A stretch of DNA of 64,000 nucleotides from Bacillota bacterium (GCA_012735505.1 JAAYHE010000071.1:16520-80519), one strand, 5' to 3'; numbered from the stretch's first letter, positions 23,525 to 33,154 are shown. A program made the numbers and translations. Notes: generated from the letters alone by a model not told the origin.

Positions 23525-24368
23525 ATCGCGCTTGGGTAGAGGGTTAGAAGCACTGATTCCCGTTGAACCCCTAGCGGACGAGCCGCAGGAACAGTCGACT
23601 CTAGCTTTACGGCTGATTGATCCTAACCCTTATCAGCCGCGGCGAGAGTTTGATACGGAAAAGCTGGAGGAGTTGGCTGAATCAATAAGGGTACATGGTG
23701 TATTACAGCCGGTAGTGGTGCGGCGCCAGGGCTCTCGCTATCAGCTAGTGGCCGGCGAGCGTCGCTGTCGGGCCGCTAAGTTGGCTGGATTACACGAGGT
23801 ACCAGCTATAATTAAGGAGTTTTCGGATGCCGATTTAATGGAGCTGGCTATAGTCGAAAATTTGCAGCGGGAAAACCTTAATCCGATTGAAGAAGCCTTA
23901 GGTTACGAGCAGTTGTGCAAGCAGCTAGGCTTAACCCAGGAAGCTGTGGCTCAACGGGTGGGTAAGAGCCGATCGCATGTAGCCAATACCTTGCGCTTGC
24001 TGCAACTGCCGCAGGCGATACGTGAACATGTTTCACGTGAAACATTGAGTGCTGGTCACGCGCGAGCTCTCTTAGCCCTTGACAAACCGGCATTGCAGAG
24101 GGAATTGGCCCAACGTATTATTGAGGAAGGGCTGAATGTGCGGCAAACCGAGGCCTTGGTGAAGGAAATGCAGGCACAGCCACAAGCTAATGTTTCACGT
24201 GAAACAAAAACAAGGCGCAGCCCGGAGCTAGAAGATTTAGAGCGACGCCTTACTAGCAGCCTTGGCACACAGGTGCGCGTGGTGCAGGGACGGAAACGGG
24301 GTAAAATCGAGATCCACTATTACGACCAAGACGAGCTAGAACGCCTCTTAGAGTTGTTAATGCAGTAA
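23515..24368 (+). CDS. parB: Chromosome partitioning protein ParB/Spo0J (start approximate)
   Basis: RLGRGLEALIP; NPYQPRREFDTEKLEELAESIR; LVAGERRCRAAKLAG; HTH; parS sites inside the gene. Confidence 0.95.
24029..24044. promoter_or_regulatory. parS site 1
   Basis: Exact TGTTTCACGTGAAACA 16-bp palindrome. Confidence 0.97.
24191..24206. promoter_or_regulatory. parS site 2
   Basis: Exact TGTTTCACGTGAAACA. Confidence 0.97.
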
Positions 24369-24751
24369 GTGTAGGGACGACAATTGTGCGGGCAGATGTT
24401 TGAGCATTGCAGGCGGATCTGCCCACCCGGCGGTGTGGTCATCCTCGCCCACTGGCAGCTAGTCACTGCTTGTAAGCGCATCATCACTAGGTTGACCTGA
24501 GGCCGCCCCTACCGATATGGCAAGAGCGCTATCGAGGGTGATCTCTGGGCGCTCCTGCGAAAATGGCACCATGCTGGAGGTTGAAAAATGAACGCCTTTT
24601 GGCGGTGTGCTTTATAGCCGGCCAGCCCGGGAGGCCGCGGGTCGAACGGGCAACAGTGCCCCAGGCTAAGCTCCCGCAAGCAGGCCCTGTTTATAAGATA
24701 GAGATCGAAGCTATTACGACATTATTGCCTCATGCAGCTAGGAGAGAGTAT

Positions 24752-25426
24752 ATGCTAGGAACAATAGTTAACGCTTTAGCTATTTGCTTAGGCACGGCTA
24801 TAGGTGTATTTTGGCGATCAGGTATATCGAACAAGTTTAAGGAAACGAGTGTTGCTGCCCTGGGGTTGGCCATTGTTCTAATCGGCCTCAAAGGCGCTTG
24901 GGGTACAACTAACGAGCTGATTTTGATCGCCTCATTGGTGATCGGCGGCCTTATCGGCGAAAAACTAGACCTGGAGGCCCGGCTCAACCAAGTGGGCCAG
25001 CGGGCAGAAAAGTGGCTGGGCAACGGCAGTAATGTAGGCGAAGGGTTCGTAACGGCCACACTTGTCTACTGTGTCGGTGCTATGGCTATCATGGGCGCCT
25101 TGCAGAGTGGCCTACAAGGGGACCATTCGACCCTCTTTGCTAAGTCTATGCTAGACGGTATCTCTAGCATCTTCTTTGCATCCGCCCTAGGGGCGGGGGT
25201 GGCGCTATCAGCTATTTCTGTTTTTGTCTATCAAGGTGCCATTACTCTGGGGGCTCGTTCGGTATCAGTCTGGCTGAGCGCCAGCATGATCACCGAGATG
25301 AACGCAGTCGGTGGCCTGTTAGTGTTAGCTATTGGTTTGAATATTCTAGATATTAAACAGATCCGGGTAGGCAATCTTTTGCCTGCGATCCCGATAGCAG
25401 CATTACTAGCGAGAATATTTGCTTAA
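24752..25426 (+). CDS. DUF554 family membrane protein
   Basis: RBS then MLGTIVNALAICLGTAIGVFWRSGI...IGGLIGEKLDLEARL...FVTATLVYCVGAMAIMGALQSGL. Confidence 0.88.
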   Translation: MLGTIVNALAICLGTAIGVFWRSGISNKFKETSVAALGLAIVLIGLKGAWGTTNELILIASLVIGGLIGEKLDLEARLNQVGQRAEKWLGNGSNVGEGFVTATLVYCVGAMAIMGALQSGLQGDHSTLFAKSMLDGISSIFFASALGAGVALSAISVFVYQGAITLGARSVSVWLSASMITEMNAVGGLLVLAIGLNILDIKQIRVGNLLPAIPIAALLARIFA

Positions 25427-25708
25427 GATAGCGACAATAACAACATATATTGAGAACAGCTCAACCGAGCGACTGAAAGCGATTCCTTCTTTTTTAGCAA
25501 TCAGCAAGCTCGAGGCCGGGCTGTTTTTTTATTGTGAATATATATGTCAAGGATAAATAGTCTTAAAAGGGGGTCTTGTTAGGCAGGAACTTGCGCTTAA
25601 TGAGCAGAACATTAGTAATATAGTTAGCAGGAGGAACAAGCTAAGTTCCGGCGCAACCATCGCTTCGTTACTTGTAGCGCCAAAGTGTTGCTAAAGGAGG
25701 TAAGAGGC

Positions 25709-26014
25709 TTGCGAATTACTGAACATCCGATTTTGCAGTATCAAAAGGGACCAAAAGTATCCTTTACTTTCGATGGTCAAGAGCTGGAAGGCTACGAGGG
25801 AGAAACGATAGCAGCAGCATTGCACGCTGCTGGCGTAAGAATTCTAAGCCATAGTCACGTGGCGAAGCGTCCCCGTGGTTTTTTTTGTGCAATCGGTACC
25901 TGCTCGTCCTGCCTCATGACCGTAGACGGTATCCCTAACGTTAGGGTATGCGTAGAGAAACTCCGCGCCGGCATGCGCGTAGAGACGCAAAAGGGAAAGG
26001 GTGTGCTGCGATGA
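25709..26014 (+). CDS. [2Fe-2S] ferredoxin-type subunit, HcnA-like
   Basis: FDGQELEGYEGETIAAALHAAGV, GFFCAIGTCSSCLMTVDG. TTG start after AAAGGAGG. Confidence 0.8.
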   Translation: MRITEHPILQYQKGPKVSFTFDGQELEGYEGETIAAALHAAGVRILSHSHVAKRPRGFFCAIGTCSSCLMTVDGIPNVRVCVEKLRAGMRVETQKGKGVLR

Positions 26015-27105
26015 TTGAAACTCAAATTGCTATCATCGGTGGTGGCCCGGCCGGTCTACAAGCTGCTACCGCTGCTGGGCAAACAGGGGCACAAGTGCTT
26101 CTAATTGATAATTTTGACCGACTTGGTGGCCAATTGGTTAAACAAACCCATATGTTTTTTGGTTCACAGCAACAATTTGCCGGTACTCGCGGCATCGACA
26201 TCGCTACCAAATTGGCCAAGCAGGTGGCTGCGTTAGAGAACGTGCAGGTCATGTTAGAGGCGACAGCTTTAGGTATTTATGAAGACGGAGTCTTGTTGGT
26301 GGAGCAGCATGATCGGGTCCACAAGGTGAAAGCGGAGCGAATCATTGTGGCTGTAGGCGCTTCGGAACGCATGCTCGCCTTCCCCAACAACGACTTGCCC
26401 GGTGTGTATGGAGCCGGGGCAGCTCAAACCCTGATGAACGTGCATGGGGTAAAACCTGGCCACCGGGTTTTGATGGTCGGGGCGGGCAATATCGGTCTGA
26501 TTGTTAGTTATCAGATGCTGCAGGCTGGCGTAGAGGTTGTGGGTATTGTAGAAGCGGCGCCCACTATCGGCGGCTATTTGGTGCACGCAGCCAAAGTGCG
26601 GCGGGCAGGAGTTCCTATTTATACTAGCCATACGGTGAAAGAGGCCTACGGCGAGGGTGTAGTTGAGGGAGCAATCATCTGGCAGCTAGATGAGAATTGG
26701 AGCCCTATTCCAGGCACTGAACGCGATGTAGCCGTTGATGTCATTTGCCTGGCTGTTGGGCTTTCACCTCTCAGCGATCTCCTATGGCAGGCCGGTTGTG
26801 AAATGGCCTATGTGCCAGAGTTAGGCGGTTCGGTAGCAGTGCGCGATGAACTGCTACGCACTTCTAATCCAGAAATTTATGTAGCCGGTGATGTAGCCGG
26901 GGTAGAGGAAGCTAGCAGTGCTATGGTGGAAGGGCGCATTGCAGGTCTAGGAGCTGCCCTTAGCTTAGGTTTGGGCGGTGAGACAGCCTTTAAACATCTA
27001 CAGGAAGCCCGGGAACAACTAACTGCCTTGAGGTCGGGCCCGGTAGGAGAGAAAATTTTAGCGGGGCTGCGACGCGTCGAGAGGGAGGTGGCCACTGATG
27101 CTTAA
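26011..27105 (+). CDS. FAD/NAD(P)-binding oxidoreductase, HcnB-like subunit
   Basis: ETQIAIIGGGPAGLQAATAAGQTGAQVLLID; second dinucleotide fold VLMVGAGNIGL; YVAGDVAGVEEASSAMVEGRIAG. Confidence 0.85.
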   Translation: MIETQIAIIGGGPAGLQAATAAGQTGAQVLLIDNFDRLGGQLVKQTHMFFGSQQQFAGTRGIDIATKLAKQVAALENVQVMLEATALGIYEDGVLLVEQHDRVHKVKAERIIVAVGASERMLAFPNNDLPGVYGAGAAQTLMNVHGVKPGHRVLMVGAGNIGLIVSYQMLQAGVEVVGIVEAAPTIGGYLVHAAKVRRAGVPIYTSHTVKEAYGEGVVEGAIIWQLDENWSPIPGTERDVAVDVICLAVGLSPLSDLLWQAGCEMAYVPELGGSVAVRDELLRTSNPEIYVAGDVAGVEEASSAMVEGRIAGLGAALSLGLGGETAFKHLQEAREQLTALRSGPVGEKILAGLRRVEREVATDA

Positions 27106-27604
27106 GAAAACCGGCATTCCTACCCAGGCAGATTTACAGGAGGTTTATCCGAGGCCTGAACGTTTGGCTCAGGGGCCGGTAGCCGTGATCGAATGTTTCC
27201 AGCGTATTCCCTGCAATCCGTGCGCAACTGCCTGCCAGCGCGGTGCCATCCAACCTTTTGAGGATATTAATGACCGACCCCAGCTGGATGTTGACCGTTG
27301 TAACGGTTGTGCCCTGTGTGTTGCCAGTTGCCCGGGCTTGGCCATCTTTGTGGTAGACGAGACTTATAGCGAGGATCAGGCTCTAATTAAGCTGCCGTAC
27401 GAATTTTTGCCTTTGCCCCAAGAGGGGAAGATAGTGGCGGCTTTGAACCGGGCAGGAGAAAAAGTAGGCGAAGGAATTGTGGTGCGAGTACAGAATCCAC
27501 CTGCTTTTGATCGGACGGCAGTCATTCATCTAGCTGTACCTAGGGAACTGGCTAGCGACGTGCGCAATATTTTGGTGGAGGGTGAGCCGCATGCGGAACG
27601 ATGA
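27098..27604 (+). CDS. 4Fe-4S dicluster-type electron transfer subunit
   Basis: IPCNPCATACQRGAIQPF...DVDRCNGCALCVASCPGLAIFV. Confidence 0.82.
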   Translation: MLKKTGIPTQADLQEVYPRPERLAQGPVAVIECFQRIPCNPCATACQRGAIQPFEDINDRPQLDVDRCNGCALCVASCPGLAIFVVDETYSEDQALIKLPYEFLPLPQEGKIVAALNRAGEKVGEGIVVRVQNPPAFDRTAVIHLAVPRELASDVRNILVEGEPHAER

Positions 27605-27881
27605 AAATACTATCATCTGTCGTTGTGAAGATCTCACGCTGGCTAGGTTACGTCAGCTGATTGCTGAGGGTTACACCACTCTCGATGAGATTAAACGTAT
27701 TTCGCGTGCAGGCATGGGGCCGTGCCAAGGGCGTACTTGTCGGGCTTTGATAGAACGGGAAATTGCCAACTTGACAGGCACTCCCATAAAGGATCAGCCG
27801 CCAGCGAAATATCGGCAACCTTGTCAGCCTGTAAAGCTCGCAGCTATTTTGGGAGGTGAGCCGCATGCAAAAGACAGCTGA
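27591..27881 (+). CDS. BFD-like [2Fe-2S] protein
   Basis: NTIICRCEDLTLARLRQLIAEGYTTLDEIKRISRAGMGPCQGRTCRALIE. Confidence 0.82.
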   Translation: MRNDENTIICRCEDLTLARLRQLIAEGYTTLDEIKRISRAGMGPCQGRTCRALIEREIANLTGTPIKDQPPAKYRQPCQPVKLAAILGGEPHAKDS

Positions 27882-29013
27882 TGCAGTAATTGTTGGTGGC
27901 GGTGTTAACGGCGTCTCGATAGCCTACAATCTAGCTAAACGGGGAATGAGGAACGTTTGCGTTATTGAGCGCGACTATTTGGCTAGTGGTTCGACCGGGC
28001 GCTGTGGCGCAGGGGTGCGGGCCCAGTGGGGAACGGAAATGAACTTGCGCATGTCTATGGCTAGCGTGCGCATGTTTGAAAACATGAATGAAGAGCTCGC
28101 TTACGATGATGATATCGAGTTTAACCAAGGCGGTTATCTGCTGTTGGCTTACTCCGACGAGGGCTTTGAGCAATTCAAAAAGAATGTGGCCTTGCAGCGA
28201 GCGCATGGTTTAGAGGTAGACTTGTTAACAGCAGCAGAGGCTAAAGAAATAGTGCCTCATTTAAATATTGAAGGGTTGGTTGGGGCCACCTACTGCCCTA
28301 CCGATGGGCACTGCAACCCCTTTAAGGTGACCGACGCCTATGCCAAAGCAGCCCGACGCCTCGGGGCTAAGATTTATACGAATACTACTGTCACCGGCAT
28401 TCGTAAGGAAAACGGCTGTGTTTGTGGGGTGGAAACTACCCGCGGCTACATTTCTGCACCAGTAGTGGTTAACGCCGCCGGAGGCTATTCGCAGGATGTG
28501 GCAGCCATGGTGGGGCTTGAGATACCTACCTACTCGGAACGGCATCAAATACTGGTTACCGAGCCGGTTGAACCACTGCAAAAACCTATGGTCATGTCTT
28601 TTCATCATAACATATATTGCCAGCAAAGCCCCCACGGTAGTTTTATCATGGGCTTAGGTGATCCTACAGAGAAGCCAGGTTATAACATAGAGGCGAGCTG
28701 GCAGTTTTTGCAGGAAATGGCTGAAAAGATTACTTGGCTATTACCACCTTTACGGCATCTGCGGGTCGTGCGCCAGTGGGCTGGCTTGTACAACATGACA
28801 CCAGACCGGACGCCAATTTTGGGCCCTGTCGATGAAGTAGAAGGCTTCTATTTGGCGGTGGGCTTTAGTGGGCATGGTTTCATGCTGGCACCAGCAGTAG
28901 GAGTACTGCTGGCACAAAGTATTCTGGGGCAAGAAACCCCAATTCCGCTAGAGCCGATGAATTTAAGCCGCTTCGCCCGCGGCGAGCTGTTCCACGAACC
29001 ATCGGTCGTGTAA
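27865..29013 (+). CDS. DAO-type FAD-dependent oxidoreductase (HcnC/glycine-D-amino acid oxidase-like)
   Basis: DAVIVGGGVNGVSIAYNLAKRG...SGSTGRCGAGVRAQWG...YNMTPDRTPILG...FYLAVGFSGHGFMLAPAVG. Confidence 0.85.
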   Translation: MQKTADAVIVGGGVNGVSIAYNLAKRGMRNVCVIERDYLASGSTGRCGAGVRAQWGTEMNLRMSMASVRMFENMNEELAYDDDIEFNQGGYLLLAYSDEGFEQFKKNVALQRAHGLEVDLLTAAEAKEIVPHLNIEGLVGATYCPTDGHCNPFKVTDAYAKAARRLGAKIYTNTTVTGIRKENGCVCGVETTRGYISAPVVVNAAGGYSQDVAAMVGLEIPTYSERHQILVTEPVEPLQKPMVMSFHHNIYCQQSPHGSFIMGLGDPTEKPGYNIEASWQFLQEMAEKITWLLPPLRHLRVVRQWAGLYNMTPDRTPILGPVDEVEGFYLAVGFSGHGFMLAPAVGVLLAQSILGQETPIPLEPMNLSRFARGELFHEPSVV

Positions 29014-29033
29014 GGGCTCTAGTTAACATAAAA

Positions 29034-29068
29034 ACAGGAGCATCGTGCGTGATGCTCCTGTTTTTTTA
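29034..29068 (+). terminator. Terminator of the flavoenzyme operon
   Basis: ACAGGAGCATCgtgcGTGATGCTCCTGTTTTTTTATT. Confidence 0.85.
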
Positions 29069-29532
29069 TTATGACGGTTTTTGGCCTGGGACGATTGCTT
29101 GCTCTGGAGCAGGTCTCTAACGGGCCGGCCTGGTAACCATGGGCTGAAGCTACTGCTGGCTGGCCACTCCTTTTTCCTTGGCTCCTTCGCTCTTTTGCTT
29201 GCTAGCTTCCTATGCACGTTACCGGATGACGCATAGCGTCGCCTACGCTGGTCGAAACCCTATACTTATAACATGTGACCCTATTTGGAGCAAGAGATTA
29301 CTACGCAGAGACCCCAACACTATGTTATTAAAAACAAAATATTTAACACACAAAACTTGCATTTGCCATAAGAAGCAATCTATTATTGAAATAACTGCGT
29401 TAAGGCAAAACTCTCCATCTTGCTTAAAAGTAAAAGAAGGAGGTGTTATGTGAGGAATTAGTTAAAGGTGAGGTTGGAGTGTTTGCTCTGCGTGGATTCT
29501 AGACCAATGACATAGGGGAGAAGATTATACGC

Positions 29533-31059
29533 ATGCAAAAGAGGATATTGACAGCCAGCTTACTTATGGTTCTTATTATATGTTTGGCTGCAACTCCAGT
29601 AGATGCAGCTTCCTATAAGCTCATTGTTAATGGCGAGGAGATCGCTTTAACTCAGGAGATAAAGCTTATTAACAAGCGCTCTATGCTGCCTATTAGGGAT
29701 TTTTTCCAGTCGGTGGGTGCCCATGTCGATTGGGACGGCAGTGCAAGAACAGCTGTAGTTAAGAAAGACAATATTGTAGCCTATTTTCCCGTCAATTCAA
29801 GGTACGTTAGGGTGAATGGAATACCGGTGGCTACAGATACCCCCACGCAACTGATAGGGAATTTAGTTTATATCCCAATCAGGATAGCAGGGGAGGTACT
29901 CGGTTATGACGTTGATTACCGCAACGGGACTATTATTATGACAGAGGACCTTGCTGCTCAAAATGCCCGCAGACATTACGCCACCTTCAGCAACATATTT
30001 GAACGGGCCCTAAAGGGGGAAAGGGTATTTGACGAACTTGAAAAGGAATGTTTCTCTTTACTAGATGCCCTGATCGAGCTAGACAAGAGGGCTTTTGTTA
30101 GCCCAAGGGGATACACCCTCTATGCTCCCGAGGATGCTTATGAGTACGATTTATTGTGGCAGGCTATGATTGCTAATGCCTGGTTATACCACGATCTTTT
30201 AAAGGATAATGTAAGGCAAGATATCAATCTGTATTACGGTGAACATCCTACAGTTCCTTCGGTGGGTAAACTGCGAAATTGGGTAAGGCTAAAACCCGCC
30301 GCATACGATCACGAAGCTGTTATAGACACGCTAGAGAACTTGCCTGTACCGGATATCCTGCTAAGAGGGACGAAGATATTCATGCTTCCAGGAGCATCAC
30401 CTTCTGCTGCAGGTGTTAATGTAGGTTCTTTCGATCGTGGTTCGGGATCAGTTGTTTTTGTCGGTGGCAACAGAACTATGGACGACATTATAGGCACACT
30501 GCACCACGAGATTGGTCATAGCATAGAGAATATATTGTCTACAAACATGCCTGATTTTGAAGAGGCCTACGCTAAACTCTACGGCCGAACGGCTCCCACA
30601 GATCTCGCCGCCGAGTATGAGAAAGAATGGGGCGATCGCTTAACGGAGAACTTTGCTGAAGACTTTGTATACTATTGTTTAGGCATACCTAAACAGAGCT
30701 CGTGGACTGGGGTTAGCGAGGAAAGGTTTGCCGAATTTCTTCGTAACCAAATTGATTCCTTTACCCCAACCAGCCTCAGCTATACACGGATCGACCTGAC
30801 CCTTCCCGATGGCAGAAAGATGCGCCTAGATTGTCCGTTAGCGACATTCGTATTCGTAATGCTACCAGCAGAGGAATGTGTTATAGAGATAGAAGAACCG
30901 ACGCTAAAACTAAGTCAATTCTATGCCAATCAAGGAATATTTCCCTTCGAGGGCAACAAGGCCCGGTTCAAACCGGGCCTCGGTACGGGGCTAAGCATTA
31001 TCAGATGCAACGGGCAACAAAGCGAAATGCACTTCACCATGATAGGCGTAGACCGGTAA
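29533..31059 (+). CDS. Secreted protein: copper amine oxidase N-terminal-like (stalk) domain plus HExxH metallopeptidase-like domain
   Basis: Signal peptide; LIVNGEEIALTQEIKLINKRSMLPIRDFFQSVGAHVDWD; TLHHEIGHSIEN...LTENFAEDFVYY. Confidence 0.75.
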   Translation: MQKRILTASLLMVLIICLAATPVDAASYKLIVNGEEIALTQEIKLINKRSMLPIRDFFQSVGAHVDWDGSARTAVVKKDNIVAYFPVNSRYVRVNGIPVATDTPTQLIGNLVYIPIRIAGEVLGYDVDYRNGTIIMTEDLAAQNARRHYATFSNIFERALKGERVFDELEKECFSLLDALIELDKRAFVSPRGYTLYAPEDAYEYDLLWQAMIANAWLYHDLLKDNVRQDINLYYGEHPTVPSVGKLRNWVRLKPAAYDHEAVIDTLENLPVPDILLRGTKIFMLPGASPSAAGVNVGSFDRGSGSVVFVGGNRTMDDIIGTLHHEIGHSIENILSTNMPDFEEAYAKLYGRTAPTDLAAEYEKEWGDRLTENFAEDFVYYCLGIPKQSSWTGVSEERFAEFLRNQIDSFTPTSLSYTRIDLTLPDGRKMRLDCPLATFVFVMLPAEECVIEIEEPTLKLSQFYANQGIFPFEGNKARFKPGLGTGLSIIRCNGQQSEMHFTMIGVDR

Positions 31060-31084
31060 TAGGAAGGTTCGCTGCTGGCGCAAA

Positions 31085-31350
31085 GGGCCACGCATTGGCT
31101 GCGCGGTAGGTCGCAGTCATGCTCGCGCGCGTGTGGCCCATTTTTAGAAGGAACAAGCTGATAGTTGCCTCTTCTCTATCACTTTCTTATCCGCAAGGCT
31201 TATGCATTGCTTGTGTAATGAGCTCAGTTAGCAAAAAATCGGCCAGAAGTCAATGATGCTGCAATTGACGTCTGGCCGATTTGCTTCTTGCTTCCTTCGC
31301 TCTCTCATTATGGCTCCCATGCGCTTTGCGTATGATATGCGCCCTTGTTC
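31085..31350 (+). repeat. Intergenic composite palindromic element, copy B
   Basis: GGTCGCAGTCATGCTC (31109-31124) within GGGCCACGC...GCGTGTGGCCC; inner stem AAATCGGCCAGA/TCTGGCCGATTT (31236-31282); outer arm ATGGCTCCCATGCGCTTTGCGTATGA (31310-31335). Confidence 0.75.
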
Positions 31351-31410
31351 GGACTAGGCGCCGCAATTGACAGCTAACAATGGTGGAGGAAAACGTCATG
31401 CCTTATCGGC

Positions 31411-32190
31411 TTAGCGGGGCCGCATCATACCATTGCTTTTGTCGATATAATAATCGCCTTTGAGCAACAGCTCAGAGATAGGCACTATCTCATATCCTTC
31501 TTGCCGGCAAAATTCTAAGATAGGCCTGAGGGCGGCTGGTGTGTGCTCGGCATTGTTATGGAAGAGAACGATGGCGCCTGGCTCAATTTTCTGGGTTACC
31601 CTCCTGACAATGTCTGCTGCCGTAGTTGGTCGCCAATCGAGGGAATCTATGCTCCACTGTATCACCTTATAATCGAGCTTTTCTATTGTATCTATGACTA
31701 AGTTATTATACTCGCCAAAAGGAGGTCGAAATAGTTTGGCTTCCTGTTGGGTTATTTCTTTAATGAGTTCATGGGTGCTTAGAACTTCAAAAGTTATTTG
31801 CTCTGCCGTTAAGCTGTTCATGTGCGGGTGGGTGGCACTATGGTTGCCAATTTCATGACCGGCAGCAGCAATCCGGGCAGCCACTTCTGGGTATTTTTTT
31901 AGCCAAAAGGCTACCAAGAAGAAGGTTGTTTTGACGTTATATTCATCTAAAATAGCTAGTAATTCATCGGTATGATCGGCACCCCAAGCAGCATCGAAGC
32001 TGATGGCAATCTTCTTTTCATCTGTCTGGACACAGTAGATAGGAACGCGACGGTTAAGATTGACCAGTGTAGTGATAACTTGGCGTGGATAGGTCGGGAA
32101 ATATAGGTGGGTAACGGTCATAGTTATGGCCAAGATAAGAACTATGCTGGTCATCAACAACAGCTTGCGTTTGGATATAAAAAACATCAT
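31411..32190 (-). CDS. Polysaccharide deacetylase (CE4, PdaB-like)
   Basis: KKIAISFDAAWGADHTDELLAILDEYNVKTTFFLV...EIGNHSATHPHM...FRPPFGEYN. Confidence 0.9.
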   Translation of the reverse strand: MMFFISKRKLLLMTSIVLILAITMTVTHLYFPTYPRQVITTLVNLNRRVPIYCVQTDEKKIAISFDAAWGADHTDELLAILDEYNVKTTFFLVAFWLKKYPEVAARIAAAGHEIGNHSATHPHMNSLTAEQITFEVLSTHELIKEITQQEAKLFRPPFGEYNNLVIDTIEKLDYKVIQWSIDSLDWRPTTAADIVRRVTQKIEPGAIVLFHNNAEHTPAALRPILEFCRQEGYEIVPISELLLKGDYYIDKSNGMMRPR

Positions 32191-32259
32191 TTTAGCTTGC
32201 CCCCCTTTCCTTTATAGAATATGGGGACGGGCTAGCTACTATGTTACAGATGACAAGTT

Positions 32260-33153
32260 TTAGCCTAAGCCTAACCAACGTATGACCAAGGGGATAGTGA
32301 GGATGCTAGCTAGTGTGGTGATGATGGTCAGGGAGGATACAAGCTCTGGTTCGGCATCAAATTCAACGGAAAGCATAGTGGTGACTACTGCAGTGGGGGT
32401 GGCAGCAGAGAGAATAAAGGCTTGGCGGCTCAGCAGGTCAAACTGGAGGGCATGGGCCACCCGGTCTGCCAGCAGGGGTGCCAAGCCTAGTTTAAAAAAG
32501 GTGCCAAGGCCCAATAGCGGCCAGCGGCGGCAAAATGACATGCCCGCCAATTGTACCCCCAATAGTAAGAGAAAGATGGGAATACTCGCTTGGGTTAGTA
32601 AGGTGATGGCCTTGAACAGCCATGAAGGCAGCGCCAGGGGTAAGCGGCGTAGGGTTAACGCTAAAATGGCTGCGTAGGCAGTTGGCATCTGTAAGATTTT
32701 CTTGACCGATTGCCCCACGCTCAAGCTGCTGCGCGCTGCGAAGTAGATAGCCAGCGAGAACATGAGCATCTGATGGACAACCATGACGACAGCTCCGCGC
32801 TCGAGGCCAACTGGGCCGAAAATGCCAGCTATAATAGGCAAGCCATAGTTGCCAACGTTCATGAATACGCTGCCTAGCTGCATGGCGCTAGTGAGGCGCA
32901 CCGACAAGCCTAGGCAGCGGGCACAAATAGTCAGCAGCAGCGATAGCGAACAGATAAACAATAATGTACCTCCGCCTAGTCTTAGGAGCTGATCGCCGGT
33001 CAACTGGGAGTTATATAAAGAGTTGAAAATTAGAGCTGGGCTGAGCACATAAAGGGTCAGCTTAGCTAAAGGCTTGGCCTCAACTTGCAGCCAGCGATGG
33101 GCTAGGACGCCTGCTAGGATCAATAGCAGCAGAGGTAACATTAAATCGGACAT
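32260..33153 (-). CDS. AEC family (auxin efflux carrier-like) transporter
   Basis: Ten-TM pattern; NVGNYGLPIIAGIFGPVGL; FILSAATPTAVVTTMLSVEFD. Confidence 0.85.
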   Translation of the reverse strand: MSDLMLPLLLLILAGVLAHRWLQVEAKPLAKLTLYVLSPALIFNSLYNSQLTGDQLLRLGGGTLLFICSLSLLLTICARCLGLSVRLTSAMQLGSVFMNVGNYGLPIIAGIFGPVGLERGAVVMVVHQMLMFSLAIYFAARSSLSVGQSVKKILQMPTAYAAILALTLRRLPLALPSWLFKAITLLTQASIPIFLLLLGVQLAGMSFCRRWPLLGLGTFFKLGLAPLLADRVAHALQFDLLSRQAFILSAATPTAVVTTMLSVEFDAEPELVSSLTIITTLASILTIPLVIRWLGLG

Positions 33154-33154
33154 T

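Noticed and set aside
24563-24751. N-terminal extension of the DUF554 ORF
   Set aside because: The extension has no resemblance to the family; a good RBS precedes the internal ATG at 24752.
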